A stretch of DNA of 57,557 bases, taken from Halocafeteria seosinensis. Taxonomy: Eukaryota; Sar; Bigyra; Bicosoecida. Within the stretch, counting starts at the first letter, position 1; the number at the start of each line of letters is the position of its first letter. The notes under the pieces are model-generated. The model did not search any database. It saw only the letters and a list, made by a program, of their open reading frames with translations, and had not been told where the DNA came from. A program made the translations under genes and the position numbers. Location: assembly GCA_001687465.1 (NCBI GenBank), contig LVLI01000342.1:1-57557 (forward strand), read 5' to 3'. Below, one piece after another: positions 21,940 to 33,300 of this stretch.

Positions 21940-22019
21940 ACACACAGACAACGTTAGCTAGGAGCACGTGTATATTTCTCAAAACCATACCGTACCCATG
22001 AATGATACGTGTGAACCGT

Positions 22020-24729
22020 TTAGATAGCGGGCATGTGAATCGGTAAGGCGGGGACGTGCCCGACGGCATCAAAGTACTGAATCAAGCGAAGTCCCTTGTT
22101 CTTTACATTGTCTCCCGTAAATCCGAAGTGTGTGTACGCATCCTTGTAGGGGGCAGATACACCATACTGGTCCAGGCAGTGCTGCGCGTGGGAAAATTTG
22201 CCCCAGCCTGTGGAAGCCAATGCTTCCACAGCGAGCGTGGGTACACCTTCCGGAAGCACACTCTTCCTGTACAAAATGGAAAAACAAGTTGAAACCCCTC
22301 GACCCAAGGTACTAACAACAACAATGGCGGGCTTACCTGTACTCTCTGTCCTGTTGCTCAAAGACTTCCCATGAAAGCAGAGAGACGACGCATGCCCTCT
22401 TCCCATTTTCAGAGAGCTGCTTCGCGCCATCTATAGCGATGGATACTTCAGACCCAGTTGAGACGATAACAATGTCAGGCTTTCCTCCAGAACCTACTCC
22501 GGCGGTGTCGAACACTTGGTAGCCCCCATGCTTGGCCTTCTCACGAGAGCTATCCAAATGCGGTAAATTCTGCCGAGAGAGGGCTAAAACAGAAGGATGG
22601 TGAGCGTCTCGTATTGCCAATTCATACGCGGCCGCAACTTCATTTCCATCAGCTGGCCGGAACACTGTCATTTTGGGCATTGCTCGGAGCATACTCAACA
22701 TTTCAATAGGTTGGTGAGTCGGTCCATCCTCTCCTAACCCAATGGAGTCATGTGTTGCCACGAAAATTAGTCCGAACCCACTGATAGCAGACAGTCTTGT
22801 GGAACCAGCAGCATATCCGATAAAATTGAGGAAGGTAGCGACGAATGGACGGAGTGCGCCGTAGGCAAAGATACCATTCCCAATTGCTGTCATCCCATGC
22901 TCACGTACGCCAAACCGGAGATATCTACCAATGGGACTCTCCTGTAGCAACATATGGCAGCAAACATCATTTGCTGACTCAATTACTACATTCAGACTTC
23001 GTACCCACCTTCGAAAAATTGCCACTGCATTTTAGTTCAGTCTTGTTCGACGGAGTCAAATCTGCTGACCCTCCAATCAGTTCAGGGACCTTTTCCGCAA
23101 GAGCATTGAGGACTTTGCCAGAGGTGCTTCTGTTGAAAGATAGCTGCAATGATGACGATGGGAAAAAAATACTCAGCGTGTGTTCCTCTTCTTACCTAGT
23201 TGCTTCATCTTTGTCGCTCGTTGAGAATGCAGGTAGGCATTTCTCCCAGCCTTCAGGCAATTCTCCCCGAATACGTCGCTGCAGCTCCTTAGCCTTTTCT
23301 GGATATGCTTTTGCATATCGTTGGAACAGGTCGTTCCATTCCTGCTCTCGGGCCGCGCCTTTGTCACCGGCCGACTTGTAAAATTTGGCCACCTGGACTT
23401 CCGGGTATACACAATTTGGCTTGATAATAAAGGCATGTCCGTGCAGCAAAAGTAAGCACGAACCTCTTCAGGAATAACGAAAGACTCATCGGGGTTGAAA
23501 CCAAACTTAGTCTTGAGCTGACGAAGCGCCTCCTCGTCCAGGGGTGATCCGTGGACATCTGCAGTAGCATAATAATGAGTTCTATTCGGCACCCTAAACA
23601 GCTTTTCAAGTGTAAGTTTCCTACCGGCAGTGTTTTCTTTCGTTGTACCAAAGCCAATGTAAGTCTTTATTGCTATCATGCTCGGCTTGTCGGTAACGTT
23701 TTTCGCATTCTCGATGGCCTGCGCAATGCCCTTGAGATCACGATTACCGTCGGTTACTCTCTGAACATGCCACCCATATGCTTCGTAGCGCTTCAGCACA
23801 TCCTCAGAAAACGAAAGCTCCGTCTTGCCGTCGATGGAAATTTGGTTGTCATCGTACAGGGCAATCAATTTTCCCAGGCCTAAGTGGCCTGCCAGAGAAG
23901 ATGCCTCGCTCGAAACACCTTCTTGCAGGTCGCCATCGCTGCATATAGTGAATATGTGGTTATCGATCAGTTTCATGTCGTCACTATTGAATTCCGCCTC
24001 CAGATGTTTTTCTGCCAGCGCCATCCCCACAGAGTTGGAAATCCCCTGTCCGAGCGGCCCAGTCGACACTTCAATAGCGGGATGAAGCTCATTCTCGGGA
24101 TGACCAGCCGTGCTGAAGGAGTTAGAACAAGCGAGTCAATGGTCTATATGGGGAATTCAGCTAGCGACACTGGCTTACATGCTTCCCAGTTTACGGAACT
24201 TCTTCAGTTGTTCCATGGGCATGTCATAGCCCGTCAAATGCAGCATAGTGTACTGAAGAGCACATGCGTGGCCGTTCGACAATACAAATCGGTCCCGATT
24301 GAACTGCATTAGCCATAACGGCAAACATCATAGTTGGAGTTTAGCGTTCCCGTAACACGTAATTGATCGGATTCCATGGAAGGGAACCTCTAAGGGGCCG
24401 GCACCATTATACACCAATAGACTTACCCATTGCGGATTCTTGGGGTTGTATTTCATCACATGTCCCCACAATACATGGGCAATGGGAGCACAGCCCATGG
24501 GCGCTCCTGCAGCAACAAGTATAAAGCAAAGGGGAAGATGTTCCATGGACACTTGGAGAACAAAAGATTTCGCTGTTTTTCGAGTCATTTACGCACCTGG
24601 ATGCCCACTTTTGGCATTGGTAGTGATGTCTCCGGCAAGAACACGGATCGTATTCACACAGTTGGCTGTGGTTTTGTCTTCATTCACTATGGTATCGTTC
24701 ATTGTCTTGGCTCGTTTTGGTGCACTCAT
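22020..24729 (-). CDS. TKT: Transketolase
   Basis: Eight exons on the minus strand: 24729-24597, 24506-24427, 24303-24179, 24112-23464, 23392-23196, 23129-23009, 22941-22337, 22266-22020 (718 aa). The enzyme moves two-carbon units between sugar phosphates in the pentose phosphate pathway. Visible signatures are '[19 protein letters not shown]', the substrate loop '[20 protein letters not shown]', the thiamine diphosphate motif '[11 protein letters not shown]...N' (GDG type), and in the pyrimidine domain '[17 protein letters not shown]' and '[16 protein letters not shown]'. The C-terminal domain is complete and ends 'HMPAI'. No transit peptide is apparent before '[15 protein letters not shown]', so it is probably cytosolic. 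Introns are 66-123 nt with agreeing phases; one donor is GTTCGT. It is convergent with the upstream giant gene, 80 bp apart. Confidence 0.94.
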
Positions 24730-25506
24730 ACTCTACGCAAAGATACTCAATACCCAATGGAACGTGTATCGAACAACACAAACACTAAGAAACAGACAGG
24801 AAGACTCTGGCTTACACGGACAAACCAATATTTTGCTACTGAAGTTAGTATCGTATAGTTAGCGCAGGGACTGTAGAACACTCCGTGGAACCAGGCAGCC
24901 TGGTCCAGGCTTCACATACCTGGCGCCGGCAAACCGTTTTATCGGGAGCACCTGTAAGGTGTATCTGAAACAAAACTATTTTTATTTATTTACTATTATG
25001 ATGTATGCAGAGGGATGCATGGGTCCATCAGCTAGTCGATTAAGGCTCCAATATATGAAGGTCACGAAACGGAGCTGCGTAAGTGTGTGTATTATTTTTT
25101 GGATCACTGAGGCAATACAATGAATGCTCCTAAAATGAGCACATACCGCAGAATATCTGGTGGCAGGATTTTCGTTCATATTCGCGGCGATTATTCCATT
25201 TACGTGTACTTGTATAGACACCGTGCCCAGCAAGGGCCTGCTGCCCTTTACGACGTAAAACAATCCTTGGTGTTCCACTTATATTGCTTCCCTTGTAGTT
25301 GCAGTGTGATACTAGTTGTGCATCCTCCGCGTCCGCTGCTGCTGACAGTCGATGTTGCTTTGGCGGGTGACTTTGTTGGCATATTCCGTCCCTTTCGGCA
25401 GCATTAAAAAAGAGAGACGTAGTCAATATAGCACTGTTAATGTTTTTCCTATCATTCAAAACAAGAAATAAACAATTCTGAGCACGAATGGTAAAATAAG
25501 AACCCG
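24730..25506. other. Intergenic region upstream of transketolase, no gene seen
   Basis: Only short overlapping frames in several directions are present, without recognisable domains. The first part must contain the transketolase promoter, which reads leftwards. Confidence 0.45.
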
Positions 25507-26058
25507 CTAAAAAAGGTACACCCTTTTGGCAAGGCTTTTGCGGATTTCTGCATTTGTGAAGCTGAAACGCGCTTTTGACTCAAAAGTTTTGAGGATGTGT
25601 GTGTCTGCCCGCTTCGGAAGACCTATTTTCACCAATACATTAGGAATTGATCTCAACAAAGATAAGGGGTATGGTGCATTGTTCAAGTCTAATGTGATTA
25701 GTATTTCACTAAGTTGAGGTGCGAAAGGATTCGGTGTGCGGCAACTCCGTCGCCACTCCCTTGATTTTTTGAGCATCTGTTGGCTCTGGCGACAGACGTA
25801 GAGGACTGCGGAGTTGGTTTTCGGGAAGGAGTGCTCATTACACATTACGCAAATATATGGCCGGATTTCAAAGGCTCTCACTGACCGGAATACCGTCGCA
25901 GGCCACGTTTTCGAGGTCCGACTCGTACGTACATTCACTAGGGACGCCAAGTCCCAAAACTTTCCAGAGAATATCGACGTTAAGTACGTGTATTTGGAGC
26001 TCAATCCTACCCTCATACAAGCACCCGCAAAAGTGCGCACATTTTTTGGATACACCAT
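25507..26058 (-). CDS. Doubtful ORF, 183 codons, unknown
   Basis: An uninterrupted minus-strand frame encodes about 183 residues. It includes 'PYICVMCNEHSF' with a C-x-x-C pair and a later Cys, and a tail with leucine-rich helical character ('QLSEILITLDLNN', 'LLRSIPNVLVKIGLPKRA'). I do not recognise it. It sits in a region of decayed genes, has no clear splice partners, and may be the remnant of a longer gene or a chance frame. Confidence 0.25.
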   Translation of the reverse strand: MVYPKNVRTFAGACMRVGLSSKYTYLTSIFSGKFWDLASLVNVRTSRTSKTWPATVFRSVRAFEIRPYICVMCNEHSFPKTNSAVLYVCRQSQQMLKKSREWRRSCRTPNPFAPQLSEILITLDLNNAPYPLSLLRSIPNVLVKIGLPKRADTHILKTFESKARFSFTNAEIRKSLAKRVYLF

Positions 26059-26102
26059 AGAGTGCTTTCGAGCCGTAACTGTGGCCTGGCTTACAACAGA
26101 GC

Positions 26103-27052
26103 ATGATTGAAGATGCAGAAGCGAGTCCTGTCGATTATAGTGAAGATGTGGCTTCCTTAAGGGACGAGGTTTTAGAAGCTGCTAAATGGTTGCTATGGGT
26201 CCGGTCCGTCATCAGTTTGCTTCATGCTGCTGATAATGGGGCGACTACGCACGAGCAAGCCCGAGATATGAAAGCTCTGGCAACACGACAAACAAGGCCA
26301 CAAGCAGCGAACGGAAAACTGCTTCGGATAAGAGTAAACTGAAGGCGGATTCGCTGTCGCTAGCGAAGGAAGCAATCACTTGCATGAAGGATGGTGGTTG
26401 TCCACGGATGCCGAATGAGCTTGTTCCGTTGGAGAAGCTCGTTGGCACAGCTGAGGGTGCGGGAGTGTATTCGAGTTGTAAACACAAACGAGAATGCCGT
26501 CGATCTTTGCTTGCAACTGCTTAGCGAGGGAGCTTGTATTCCTGTGGCTATGAGAGAGCATGGCATGCTGCTAACTGAACTGAGGGTTGGATGGTGGTCT
26601 AGACGAGCCAAACCATTACCTCAGAACCGTCCTTGCAGAGTCTGAAACGATGTTTAGATAACCTCGAGGCTATAAAGGTGGCCGCTAACAACATGCAAAC
26701 TCATGCATATTCATGTGACACAGCATGTCTTGCTGCAGCATCCGGGTTGGATAAAGAAATAGGACTGGACAAGGTTCTCCGAGCGAAATACCGACAGCGG
26801 GGTCTCCTAGTTAAGGATAAAGTACATCACAGGAAAAGCCGCAGGTTGAAGCTTCCTCAGTTAGTTCCCAAGTCGAGCAGCCGGAAGGTGGTGCGAAGAC
26901 ACAGCCTCAGCCAACAAAGAACACCGCTGAGGAGGGGCCATCCACCAGAGCATCAAGGCGCACTGGGCGCAGGTTAGAGGCGGGTGAGGAAGTCCAAAGC
27001 TCAGGTACTAGGAAAGAGGGTGGCGGCGAGTCCAGATCGAGAGAGAGAGAGA

Positions 27053-27091
<39 letters not shown>

Positions 27092-29092
27092 AAGCAAGGA
27101 TGAGGTCTCTCTGGATATGAGTGATGCTTCATGGTGGCTCGCTCCTGTGGAAGAGTACAGCGTTTCGGGTAGAATCAAACGCTGCGAACATTATCTAAAA
27201 CGCTAGAACATTGGATATGGATTAAACAAGCTTCAAGAGCGCTGCAAACCAGACCTAAAATGGAAACTGTCAACGACTTATTTGAGGGGCGCTCGAGCTG
27301 GGTAAGCGATATGGACCCATATATCTGACGTTTGGAAGTTCTAAAAAAGAAGGTGAAGCATGGTTTTCTTCGGCTGTACCGGTCCTCTCGAGAGTTGCAA
27401 ATTGCTTAGAGGAAGTGCTTTTTACAGGGCGTTCCAGTCTTCCTCCCCCAAATGGCGCTATACTGTCCTACAGGAAGCTATTAGAGGAATACAGGTCGTC
27501 GCTCCAACTAAGTGTAGTGCCCTCAGCAGAATTGTTGCTACAGAAGGCCGAAAGTAGATGCGATACTTGGCTTCGCACTGTAGCGTCGGCATTTGATGGC
27601 CATCAGCTAAATCCATCTCCATTTTTGGAGTTAGCGCGACGTTATGCAAGGTCCACCAGCACGAGTAAGACTGCAAGTAAAGGAGCAAGGTCAAAGAAAA
27701 AATTTCGCGAAGAATCCCAGTAAGAAGAAGGATGCGCCAAGCGAATCGGAGCTCGAAAATTTACAGCACAGTAAAGTATCTGAGACATGAGTCATGGGTA
27801 TCGAAGTGGAGGAATTACCAGAAGCCGCCAGCGGAGATTATGTAGTAGAGAATGCTCCCATACATTTCGGACGGGAGCTTCTATTGGACGGCATTTTGCC
27901 TGCTATTGGAAGGAAGTTGCAAGGACAAAGTTCACAGCAAGATTTCTTGAGCAAGCAGGTACACACGCTCCTGAATGAGCTGTCACTGTCCCAGTCGGAG
28001 GAAGAGGTTCAAGCGATGAGGTCTAAGGAGGAGGTCGTCCGAAAGCTTGCTGGATACTCTCATCATATTCCTGTAAATGTGGGTGCTGCGCAAGCTTGGC
28101 TCCACAAACACCTTAATTTGAGTTCCGTATGGAAAGCCTACCTTCTTGCGAAATTAAGGCAGCATAACCTGTTCTTGGAAGTGAGCTCTTTTTCTCCTAC
28201 AGAGGTTTTAAAATGCTTTTTGTAACAAATAGAACGAGAAAGCTCTTACTTGAAATCTCCGCGCTGAAGGCGAATATATGCGTTTCTTCAAACGAAAGAC
28301 TGTAGTGTCCTGCGCCGTGGCATTTCATGACTGGAACTCCCGTGTTGTTGACATTATTGAGAAATTCGACCAAGTCATTGCCGTCATTGGAAAGAGCTGC
28401 ACACAATTCCACACACTATTGAGTAGTCCGCTTGACTCCTTTGATGGCGTCTCAGAGGCGGTTCTGAAGATGGAAGGATAGGAGAGGGAGCATGCCCATG
28501 TCAAGGAGAACAAGAAGAAAGTCAAAAATACGAAGAAGCTCTGGGATTTTTGCGTCCTGGTTTGAACCCGGAATCTACTGCGTGACAGAATACACGCGCA
28601 GAAGTTCTCGCGAGGAAGCAGTGGGTCAACAGACTAATGGAGGTGCTTTGAAATCTTTATGTTCTTCTCTACGATCGTTACCACAGCATCAAGTAGAGGT
28701 CCTCACAGCACTAGAGGGTATTTCCTCTGTGTGTGGCGTTACTGAACAGAAGTTCCGATACTTCTCCCTGGGGTGGATGAAAGTCTCGAGAGCGTTCGAG
28801 ACTCAAGCGTTTGGAGTTAAATCCTGTGTCAGCAAGTGAATCCGAGCAGGAAGATATCAAAAAGCTTTCGCTCGGCGACATGGAACTTGATGTGATAGAG
28901 AAAGAAACCTTTGATGATTTACTTTCAGAGGGAGAGTCTGTGCTGCAACACATCCAAAACTATCTCGATTGGGATCGTTTTGATGTAGATGATAATCCTC
29001 AAATGACTAGGCTCAGTACGTTAGGGGAGCACTACGACACCTGGGAGACAACTGTATGGAAACGCCTGGCGTCAACACCAGGGCAAGATTAA
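26103..29092 (+). pseudogene. Frameshifted relic of a large helical protein, possibly KDM5/PLU-1-like
   Basis: Coding-quality sequence runs for about 3 kb on the plus strand but jumps frame repeatedly (near 26300, 26450, 26610, 26835) and meets in-frame stops (for example TGA near 27786). The jumps have no GT...AG between them, so they are indels, not introns. Successive pieces are helical: 'EVLEAAKWLLWVRSVISLLH', 'AITCMKDGGCPRMPNELVPL', 'AVDLCLQLLSEGACIPVAMR', 'SAELLLQKAESRCDTWLRTV', 'AQAWLHKHLNLSSVWKAYLL'. The recurring pattern of a helix, G-x-x-P, an E-L pair and then W resembles the PLU-1 region of KDM5 demethylases, but that is tentative. A (GA)n tract at 27039-27089 interrupts it. Multiple sequencing errors would be an alternative explanation. 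Confidence 0.5.
27039..27089. repeat. (GA)n microsatellite
   Basis: About 50 bp of GA repeats with a single CTG-type interruption near 27053-27055, lying within the decayed gene. Confidence 0.95.
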
Positions 29093-29656
29093 TCGAATGC
29101 ACAAGAAGGAGTACATGGTTTGTCTCTACCTTTTGCATTTATTAATTGCTCTAACGGCTGTGCCATGATTCATACTTGACTACCGTTGTCTGTCTCCTCG
29201 TTAAGAGAATGTGGTCAACTCCCCGGCCGGTGGGCTATCTGTCACATGTGCGTGTGTGTCCACTCCCACTTCCCCGTACCTCGTACCATTTGTCCGGAAC
29301 AAATTTTTTTGTGCCCGTGAGAAGAATCCAGCGGCGCAAATTTTGTTTCCTTTAACCTTGAGATTCGCAAAGTCCGGATGAGGGGGGGTATTGTACAATT
29401 TGTACAACCCCGAGTAAAGGCACCCGCGACTCGGGTGAGTTCAAATTGTAGCACTGGGTAACCCCTTAGTCTAGGTGGACCAGGACCCTTATAATAGGGC
29501 CTTATTTAGTCATGTTGGGACCCAGTTGGGTTGAAGTTTCCGGAGCCCAGAATTTGACTCGACAGAAGTTTATTGGAAGGCATAGAATTGTCCGACCAGA
29601 CGAATCAGGCCACTACTGCAATGCATTGTCATTCATCTGGCATCTTTTCTGGCACA
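29093..29656. other. Gap between pseudogene and small basic protein
   Basis: Apart from the dispersed repeat, this stretch holds no supported gene. It must contain the promoter and 5' leader of the following small gene; no defined elements are evident. Confidence 0.4.
29194..29247. repeat. Dispersed repeat, copy 2 of 2
   Basis: This stretch starts 'ctcctcgttaagag' and ends 'ggctatctgtcacat', matching 2247-2310 apart from a 10-bp block present only there and two substitutions. A TG-rich run follows here as well. It lies just past the end of the decayed gene. Confidence 0.75.
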
Positions 29657-30295
29657 ATGGCGCATGAGCGAGCAGAAGACAGCAAAGAACGAGCCATGGA
29701 CAAGAGCGAGGAGGCCGTTAAAAAGTCAAACGACACTACATGTAGTGGTACCACTCCAGGACAGGATTCTCGGTCCAATGCACAGTCAAAAGAGAAATCT
29801 AAGCAGGAGCCCAGTAGGACTAGGAATGGAAGAGCCGACCAAAATGGTAGCGACGAGAGTGGTGGAGGGAACCAGCAGTCAACCAGCCCCGCACGCCCAT
29901 CTCCACGAAGGAAGAAGTATACTGCAAAATTGAGAAGGACCAACAGTGCCGATAGCGACACAACGAATCAATCAACAGACTCTTACTCGACAAGTTCGAA
30001 ACGAACAGAAGAAAGCCCGCCAACTCGATCGACGGCGAGGAAGCGTGGAAGAACACAAGCTCAAGACGAGGAGCTCATGGACGCTCAATTGCATGTTCTA
30101 AAGCGTGTTAAGCAAATAAAAGGTATGCGCTTTGCTTCGAACCAAGTATAAGTGGATTCTCTTAGTAACAAATAAGACGCCTTGTCGGTGTTCCGTACAG
30201 ATTATCACAAAGATAAACATGGCAGGCGAGGAGCAATCTGTGTCGGAGGGGAATCAATGGTTGACGCGTTGACGGAAAGTCTGCGGGATACTTGA
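29657..30295 (+). CDS. Small basic, serine-rich protein, unknown
   Basis: Two exons, 29657-30122 and 30201-30295, give 186 aa; an in-frame ATG at 29621 would add 12 residues. The first 140 residues are polar and disordered (Ser, Thr, Gln, Glu, Arg), with basic clusters such as 'RPSPRRKKYTAKLRR' and 'TARKRGRTQ' that could be nuclear localisation signals. The end of exon 1 ('LHVLKRVKQIK') is helical and exon 2 adds 'DYHKDKHGRRGAICVGGES'. I do not recognise the family. The intron (78 nt, GTATGC...TACAG) joins in frame. It is convergent with the NTE gene, about 60 bp apart. Confidence 0.5.
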
Positions 30296-30356
30296 TGGTA
30301 AATTGCTGCACGGTAACCTATGGGCATATAGGAACAAATAGTCTGGTGAATTGGAT

Positions 30357-33300
30357 TTAGCTCTGAGTCCCTGACAAGCTCGAAGAGCGCTGTTTCGTAA
30401 GAGTCCCGTGTTGCTCTGAAGCCTGTTTGTTGGATGAAACGTTGGTTCCACGTAATGTCTGGAGATCCGTCACACATCGTCCAGCAGGCCCTAGGTTTTC
30501 ATGGTCTTCCGTTTTTCCCGTTTGAAGACGACTTCCGTACTTGCCAGTGCCTTGAGGACTATGCGGCAAGCTGGAAACGTTCTGGCCCATGCTTTCGGAG
30601 CGGCGGGGACCACCAACAGTGTACGGAAGCTTCGCTTCTGAGGCCCGGCGACTAAGCTTATACAGGACGTAGCGAGCTCTGGTTGACGGTGTCATATACT
30701 GGCAGAGCTCATGCTCATGATTGTTGACGTAAAGCTCGTCCAATACAGACTCTGCTTCTAAGTATCCTAATGTCATGATCTCAGATAGCTTATGATAATC
30801 TAGTAGGGCAAAGTCTTGTACGTCAGGCTGAATATAGAGGAAAGTATTGTCTCCAGCTGCCTCAGCTTTACTCAAAATATCCTTGATAGCCATGGTATGG
30901 GAAATGTAACTGAGCTTCAGCGTAATCAGAGAAGTAGAGGGGATATGTACCTTCTCTCCTAAACCCAACCAAGAAAGTATCACTTTACCAGCTAAGTACC
31001 ACCCCGAAATATGATCCCCATAATTGGTTACATTCTCCAAGGCGGAATTATCTTTATTTTCAACGTCAACGGCAAGCACTGTAGAGACGCTCGGACATAT
31101 CTTACGCATAACATCCACGGGCAAGTTATTGACATATCCTCCATCCACCAAAATACTACCATCAACATCCAGCATTGGCGGTAATAAGCCCATCACAGTC
31201 ATACTAGCCCTAGCATATCTCCATAGCGGCCCCGTTTGGTGCACATCCATTCTATCCTTCGTAACATTGGTTGTTACGCAAAAGTACTTAATCCAAAGAT
31301 CTTCTATCTGAGTATCACCAAGCGCTTGCTGCAGCAACACGTTGAAAGACTCCCCACTGAAGTAAGATATAATGGGAAGCGTCAGACTTTGGACCACACC
31401 CCACGTGCTCCCAATGCGGTTGGACAATATCCTCGCAGCCGTCATTACAGTCGAGGAGGTAAGGCCTTTTGCGTAGGCCCCACCCATGAATGCACCTTGA
31501 GAAGTACCACCGATAAAATCAATGGGGACTCCGCGAGCCTCCAAGGATCGGATGATGCCTAAATGTGCGAGCCCGCGGCTGCCTCCACCGCTCAACACAA
31601 CACCGACAGCTTTACCGGCAATAAACCGTGCCAGGCGACCATAGTCACCCAGCTCCCCGAGACGGACGTGATGGTGCCAGCCGACAGGTCTACGTCGCAA
31701 CCAATCGCGCGTATTGCGAGGTGGCTGTGAACTATCAGGATGCAGGAGAACAAGTTCCCTCTTGCAAAACGTCCGCGGAATGTACAAAGGTTTACCGTTT
31801 TCTTGGATTACTTTCGTAAACATGATACATCGCTCGACTGAGGACAACTCAGCCGAGGTATGAGCCTGTCCGACCAGCAAAGCAAGATCGCAATGTTGAA
31901 CTGCCATCTTGGTCCAAGCTGTACAACTGGGATCTGTTTCCATCACAACAAATCGATGTGACTCTTCTTTAGCTGAGAGCCACGCAGCAACTCGCGCCCT
32001 CTCAAATAAGAGGTTCACTCTCGCAGTCGTCCCCTCTCCCAGTCGCCTATCTATAGTGTTACTGTTGACATGGATAACTGAGCCAAACGTACGTAAACGT
32101 TGGCATACCGTGGCAGTGAACGCAGATACAACAGACGGCGCGGGTAGCGATCCTCCTGCGTGGACAATTGCTATGGTTACAATGGAAGAGCTTGTTCGGG
32201 GAGAGCTCACCGTCTGTCCTGGGACATTCTTGGGATCAGTCGGAGTCTTGAACGCCTCCATCAGTTGGTTCCTGGGTCGGTAGTGTGAGCGTTTTGCCAT
32301 CCTCTGCATTCTACTGAAGTCCAGCCTAGAGTGGAATGGCTGTCTACTTAATCGAGGCAACGACACTTCAGAAGAGGGACTACCATTTGAGAGATGATTA
32401 ACGAGGGAGAGATACCGTTGAGCTAAAATGGCAGTAAACTGTTTCATCACAACGGGGAATAGCGTAGATAAGCGATCAAATGCTTCTGGTGTGATGCGTA
32501 CTAGCTCACAATCACGGACACAAATAGCTGTATGCTCCCGTTCTTCTCGTTCTAGCAGCACAGAAAGTTCCCCAATGCTCTCGCCCCTCGCTACCTCGAC
32601 ACGGAAGCCGGAGCCGTCTCCGTGGCTATAGTTGCCTTGTTCTGCTTTTGAACGATTACCATGTGCACCGCGGTGCTTCTCAGATGGCCGCGGTGCCTTG
32701 GTATTACTTGTATCATAACCAGGAGGGAAATCAAATTGGGCGGTGCCATGACGTAAGAACTTCCCTCTTTGCATGTGGAAATGGGGCCGGCGACTGTCCT
32801 TTTTCACATTTGAGCCTTCAAGGTTAGTATACGCCCTCAAGCGGCCGTGTATCACAAGGTACATTCCGTCGGATGGCTCGTCTTTCCTGTACAAGACATC
32901 CCCTGAGCGCAGCCATACGCGCTGCAGTCCAAGGCCAAGATGGAGACGCAGTAAAGGAGTTAAGGCCCTCCCAATTATTAGCGCAATATCGAGTAGTACT
33001 TTTATCCGGCTTGAATCAGCAACAGGAAGGTCTTCAACGCCTAAATCGCTGAACTTGCGCCGGGAAAAGACGGCCCACCGACACTTTGAACTCGCTCGCA
33101 TTGTTTCTCTTTGCGGTATGTCCACAAAACAGGATATTCCTCCCGCAATACTCCCTTCTACTAAACGGCCGGCAGTCTTCCAGCCTTCGCTATCATCGGC
33201 TTTTCCTGAAGCGGGGACCAAAGCATCAGCCTTCCCGTCAAGCAAGATGTACACAGAGTCAGCTCTGTCCCCAATATGGTACAGCGATTCTCCGGCGTTG

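Noticed and set aside
22020-24729. Plastid-targeted transketolase
   Set aside because: The conserved domain begins about 20 residues after the start and the leader is short and contains Asp and Glu, unlike a transit peptide.
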